Shown here one piece after another: positions 6,760 through 9,049 of a stretch of 9,049 nt of DNA; the stretch's first letter is position 1, and every line of letters starts with the position of its first letter. Source of the DNA: Kangiella sp. (lineage in GTDB: Bacteria > Pseudomonadota > Gammaproteobacteria > Enterobacterales > Kangiellaceae); assembly GCA_002733465.1 (NCBI GenBank), contig NVVT01000007.1, positions 56,051-65,099 on the forward strand, given 5' to 3'. The position numbers were made by a program, and so were the translations under genes. A model generated the notes under the pieces. It was not told the DNA's origin, did no database searches, and saw only the letters and a list, made by a program, of their open reading frames with translations.

Positions 6760-7250
6760 GTTGAAACAACTCCTGCTTCCTTTCAAATAGGCAAGTTATC
6801 CCACTCACCGTACATCTCTAACATTTTTGATTATATCAGGTTCATTGAATTATGTTCAAATAATCTCAAATGCGAATATTCCGGAGACTTAAGTATGTTG
6901 CTCTTTGCCTTGATGCGCTTGAATATTTAAGAATAATTTACCCGTATAAACTTTTTTATACAGACATGTAATAACACAGTATGCTCCTAGGTATTTTGCT
7001 GAAATCTAATCATAAATGCATATCCGTCGAAAATACTATTGAAATGACTGGACCGCTACTACTTGAAACATAATAGAAAATATAAGCCTTTAGGGTCTTT
7101 CTACAATTTCAACATGTGTGGAATAAAATTGGTTATAAATCGATTATTTAAATACTGCGAAAGAATTGAATGCCTGTTAAAAAAGAGAAACTATGCTCAA
7201 CCGTCAGATTTTCATCATTATCTAACTATCATCATTCTTGAAAGAACACT
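6760..7250. other. Gene-free stretch upstream of the fimV-like gene
   Basis: About 490 bases carry no convincing gene on either strand. Frames are broken by frequent stops. The only longer reading frame (from TTG 7065, plus strand) has no recognisable domain and runs into the antisense of the next gene. The left part holds the leader and promoter of the fimV-like gene. An AT-rich hairpin (GTATAAA, 4-base loop, TTTATAC) lies at 6944-6961. Nothing identifies it as an RNA gene or a decayed element. Confidence 0.6.
6830..6859 (-). promoter_or_regulatory. Promoter of the fimV-like gene (predicted)
   Basis: On the minus strand a perfect TATAAT lies at 6835-6830, with TTGAAC at 6859-6854 across an 18-bp gap (or TGAACA at 17 bp). 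The predicted start is near 6823, giving a leader of about 64 bases to ATG 6759. This supports the gene being transcribed alone. Confidence 0.6.
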
Positions 7251-7817
7251 TTACTCATCTCCCCAAGCTAATACAGGCGTTTTAACGGGATTACTTAGGT
7301 CAAACTCAACTCGAAAAAATCGGTCTTGATGCTCACGACGTAATTCATAGACAAAACGTTTTCCGAGCTCGAGCTCCATTGCCCAAATATTTTTTGCTGA
7401 TTTAGGAAGAAGATTCGCAGTGTAGTGATCGGAAGCAAACTCCTGTCGAATAGGTGTTCCTTTCATAAAAGTGTCACCGCCATACATGGTCGTTTTATCA
7501 TCGCTACCATCTTCATGTCGGTGGTCGTGTTTGAGCCTAAGTCCATCTTTTGTGCGTGTAATCACCCAAGTTCTGGAATGATTTTCTCCGATATGAAAAG
7601 GAATGCGAATTTCTGAATCTGATACTTTCCAAATATGCATAATGGCATCACCAGACATAAAGGCTTTATCGCCTGGATCAGTTCCAGTACTCAATTTTCC
7701 TTTGAATGCTAGTCCTTCTAGGCTTACTAATTTATTCCAAAAATCATCATGAAAATCAGCTTTAACCTGTGTATGGCTCAAAAATATTAATATAATAGCG
7801 AAGCATAATTTGATCAT
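7251..7817 (-). CDS. Exported His-rich conserved protein of unknown function
   Basis: This 188-residue protein has a clear signal peptide (residues 1-20: MIK, a hydrophobic core CFAIILIFL, cleavage likely after VKA). The mature part is a beta-rich, soluble domain with no membrane helix. Notable blocks are RIPFHIGENHSRTWV at 71-85, LRLKHDHRHEDGSDD at 93-107 (four His within seven residues, next to acidic residues), YGGDT at 112-116, RQEFASDHYT at 124-133 and FRVEFDL at 168-174. It resembles a family of uncharacterised secreted proteins found in marine and other Gram-negative bacteria, but I cannot name a domain. The His/Asp cluster could bind a metal; this is speculation. ATG 7817 is preceded at about ten bases by AAGAGAGA. 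The start lies only 15 bases after the lipoprotein stop, so the two are probably one operon. Confidence 0.78.
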   Translation of the reverse strand: MIKLCFAIILIFLSHTQVKADFHDDFWNKLVSLEGLAFKGKLSTGTDPGDKAFMSGDAIMHIWKVSDSEIRIPFHIGENHSRTWVITRTKDGLRLKHDHRHEDGSDDKTTMYGGDTFMKGTPIRQEFASDHYTANLLPKSAKNIWAMELELGKRFVYELRREHQDRFFRVEFDLSNPVKTPVLAWGDE

Positions 7818-7832
7818 TTATTAAAATCTCTC

Positions 7833-8045
7833 TTATTTCTTACTTCTCTCTTTGCGACGGCGCTTAACTTCTTCGCTAATTTTTTCACAACCATTAGCAA
7901 ACACAGCGGTCTTTTTAGGGATACTATCGCAATGTTTTTGTTTTTTCTTTATTTCAGAATTCGACATTGCCTCATATTTACTCTCTCCACAGCTTAAAAC
8001 GAGTAAAGTCATCATTGTGATCAAAGTGATTTTTACGAATTTCAT
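7833..8045 (-). CDS. Small lipoprotein
   Basis: This 70-residue lipoprotein has a basic start, a hydrophobic stretch (ITLITMMTLLVL) and a lipobox VLSC with the lipidated Cys at 19. The residues after it are Gly-Glu, with no Asp at +2, so sorting to the outer membrane is expected. The mature part is about 50 residues, strongly basic, with two Cys (39 and 53) that could form a disulfide and a Lys/Arg-rich C-terminus (KRRRKERSKK). The layout, with Cys near the middle and an NGCEKI block before a charged helix, loosely recalls EexN-type lipoproteins, but the similarity is too weak to name it. The start is ATG, with AGGA about eight bases upstream. It is followed after 15 bases by the exported-protein gene. 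The small size and simple composition leave the function open. Confidence 0.75.
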   Translation of the reverse strand: MKFVKITLITMMTLLVLSCGESKYEAMSNSEIKKKQKHCDSIPKKTAVFANGCEKISEEVKRRRKERSKK

Positions 8046-8140
8046 AAAGTTGTCCTAGTATTGGTTTAACTCATCTAAGCATAGTCACAGATTGTTCAAT
8101 TCTCTAGCTAGAATTAGTATTTATTTACAACAATCGATAA

Positions 8141-8614
8141 TTAAAGCAATAAACCCTCATCAATGCTAATAAATTCACCCGCGGCGTTAATCAGGGAGTT
8201 TGCGGTTAGTGACTCTACCCCGTAAACCAGCGTTTCTACATTGTTATCGGTGTTGATTTTTTGTAACAACAAATCAAAGTCTCCATCGCCAGAAAGCAAA
8301 ACCACGAGATCAACATCTTTAGCCGCTTCCATAATATCAATGGTTATTCCGACATCCCAATCGCCTTTTGCAGAACCGTCACTGCGTTGGATATAGGGCT
8401 TTAGTTTCACACTAAATCCGATGTGTTTAAGTGCGCTTTGAAATTTTTGTTGTTGTGTATCGCCTTTATCAATGGCATAAGCATTAGCCATGACAATTTC
8501 GCCTTGTTTGCTGATCAGGCGCCATAACTCTCGATAGTTAAATTGGCGTCCGTAGGCATCTCTTGTGGTGTAATAAATATTTTGAACATCTGAAAAAATA
8601 GCGATTTTTTTCAA
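8141..8614 (-). CDS. NYN domain protein, LabA/DUF88-like (PIN-fold nuclease superfamily)
   Basis: This 157-residue cytoplasmic protein consists almost entirely of one NYN domain, a PIN-like fold typically associated with metal-dependent ribonucleases. The acidic residues expected for the metal site are present: Asp9 in FSDVQN, Asp85/Asp87 in KGDWDVG, Asp93, and Asp110/Asp112 in LLSGDGDFDLLL. DVQNIYYTTR near the start and GDWDVGITIDIM at 84-95 are typical of the LabA-like branch. There is no added RNA-binding (OST-HTH) domain. Its RNA or other target is unknown. The start codon is TTG, supported by AAGGA six bases upstream and by the family's usual MKKIAIF start. It lies 95 bases upstream of the lipoprotein gene, so co-transcription is possible but not shown. 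It is divergent from the DUF1538 gene. Confidence 0.9.
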   Translation of the reverse strand: MKKIAIFSDVQNIYYTTRDAYGRQFNYRELWRLISKQGEIVMANAYAIDKGDTQQQKFQSALKHIGFSVKLKPYIQRSDGSAKGDWDVGITIDIMEAAKDVDLVVLLSGDGDFDLLLQKINTDNNVETLVYGVESLTANSLINAAGEFISIDEGLLL

Positions 8615-8715
8615 AGTTATTCCTTGATAGGATAGATAAAAGTTTCGACTATCATACGCTAATTGAATTAAGGAAGACGATATTGTTCTTCAGAAAGAAA
8701 TAGATACCGAATATA

Positions 8716-8757
8716 TTGATTTGGATCACTCTGCTTTAATGTTTAATAAGCTATAAT
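8716..8757 (+). promoter_or_regulatory. FNR-type class II promoter (predicted) of the DUF1538 gene
   Basis: TTGAT-TTGG-ATCAC at 8716-8729 matches the FNR consensus TTGAT-N4-ATCAA at 9 of 10 defined positions. A perfect -10 box TATAAT follows at 8752-8757 without a recognisable -35 box. Placing +1 at 8764 puts the dyad centre (8722.5) at -41.5, the standard position for class II activation by FNR or CRP-family regulators. Regulation by oxygen is inferred from this geometry. Confidence 0.62.
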
Positions 8758-8783
8758 CCTCGGCTAACAACAAAGGTGGTTCT

Positions 8784-9049
8784 GTGCTCTCAATATCTTC
8801 ATTTTTTAAACTTCTAAAAGAATCTTTTAGAGATTTATTGCCAATCATTTTGGTCATCCTATTTTTTCAATTGGCAATTATCCAAACTGTACCTATTGGT
8901 TGGGAAAATACAGCTGTAGGGCTGGTAATCGTCGGAATTGGTTTAGCTATTTTCTTACTAGGATTAGAGGTTGGTATTTTTCCTGTAGGAGAAGGCTTGG
9001 CAAAAGACTTTGCCCATAAAGGATCTACGCTATGGATTATATTATTTAC
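8784..9049 (+). CDS. DUF1538 membrane protein, N-terminal part (runs off the window)
   Basis: The 88 visible codons encode an amphipathic start (SFFKLLKESFRDL), a first membrane helix at about 19-36 (LPIILVILFFQLAIIQ), a second at about 44-66 (AVGLVIVGIGLAIFLLGLEV), then FPVGEGLA and the start of a third helix. The FRDLLPIILVI opening and the LFLLGLEVGIFPVGE-like block are characteristic of DUF1538 inner-membrane proteins, which are predicted permeases with no established substrate and often have two copies of this domain. Only the first part is seen. The start is GTG at 8784, with a good ribosome site (AAGGTGG) ending five bases upstream and no earlier in-frame start nearby. An FNR-like box upstream suggests induction at low oxygen. 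Confidence 0.85.
   Translation, partial: MLSISSFFKLLKESFRDLLPIILVILFFQLAIIQTVPIGWENTAVGLVIVGIGLAIFLLGLEVGIFPVGEGLAKDFAHKGSTLWIILF

Noticed and set aside
6895..6930. 12-codon frame starting ATGTTGCTC with a GGAG upstream
   Set aside because: Too short, with no downstream plus-strand gene for it to act as a leader peptide.
7065..7329. Open frame of about 88 codons on the plus strand
   Set aside because: TTG start without a ribosome site, no recognisable domain, and its 3' third is antisense to the exported-protein gene.
7425..8058. Two plus-strand frames opposite the exported protein and the lipoprotein
   Set aside because: Both are shadows of genes with clear signal sequences and ribosome sites on the minus strand.
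8098..8115. AATTCT...AGAATT inverted repeat after the NYN gene as a terminator
   Set aside because: Perfect 6-bp arms, but the minus strand lacks a following T tract; the plus strand is T-rich but has no gene reading into it.

Overview
The window is AT-rich DNA from a gammaproteobacterium, most likely a marine, Alteromonadales-like relative of Shewanella or Colwellia. This rests on the combination of DNA polymerase II, YceH, YgjP, YacL (UPF0231) and a FimV-type LysM protein, all of which align well with what I remember of the E. coli or gammaproteobacterial versions. The genus is an inference. No rRNA, tRNA, CRISPR array, insertion sequence or phage gene is visible.

Layout from left to right. 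(1) Positions 1-660, minus strand: a hipBA type II toxin-antitoxin locus. hipB is complete, and hipA is cut by the window edge after 93 codons. Upstream lie three dyads at exact 27-bp spacing, each with the 8-bp central gap known from E. coli HipB operators. (2) Positions 662-3234, minus strand: DNA polymerase II (polB), with all exonuclease and polymerase motifs and a small terminator after it. (3) Positions 3235-3366: a divergent promoter region containing a 16-bp direct repeat. (4) Positions 3367-5054, plus strand: three conserved housekeeping-type genes, yceH, ygjP and yacL. The first two are close enough to be co-transcribed. (5) Positions 5107-6759, minus strand: a short FimV-like inner-membrane LysM protein with its own promoter. 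(6) Positions 6760-7250: a gene-free stretch. (7) Positions 7251-8614, minus strand: a NYN/LabA-type nuclease-fold protein, a small lipoprotein and an exported His-rich protein of unknown function. (8) From 8784, plus strand: the start of a DUF1538 membrane protein, preceded by an FNR-like box placed exactly where a class II activator would sit.

The genes do not form one pathway. The functional units are the self-regulated hipBA stress module, the polB/yceH divergent pair, the yceH-ygjP pair, and the lipoprotein plus exported-protein pair. I see no clear evidence of a new multi-gene system. The most useful leads are regulatory (the triple HipB operator array and the class II FNR-type promoter), followed by the uncharacterised envelope protein pair and the truncated FimV-like protein.
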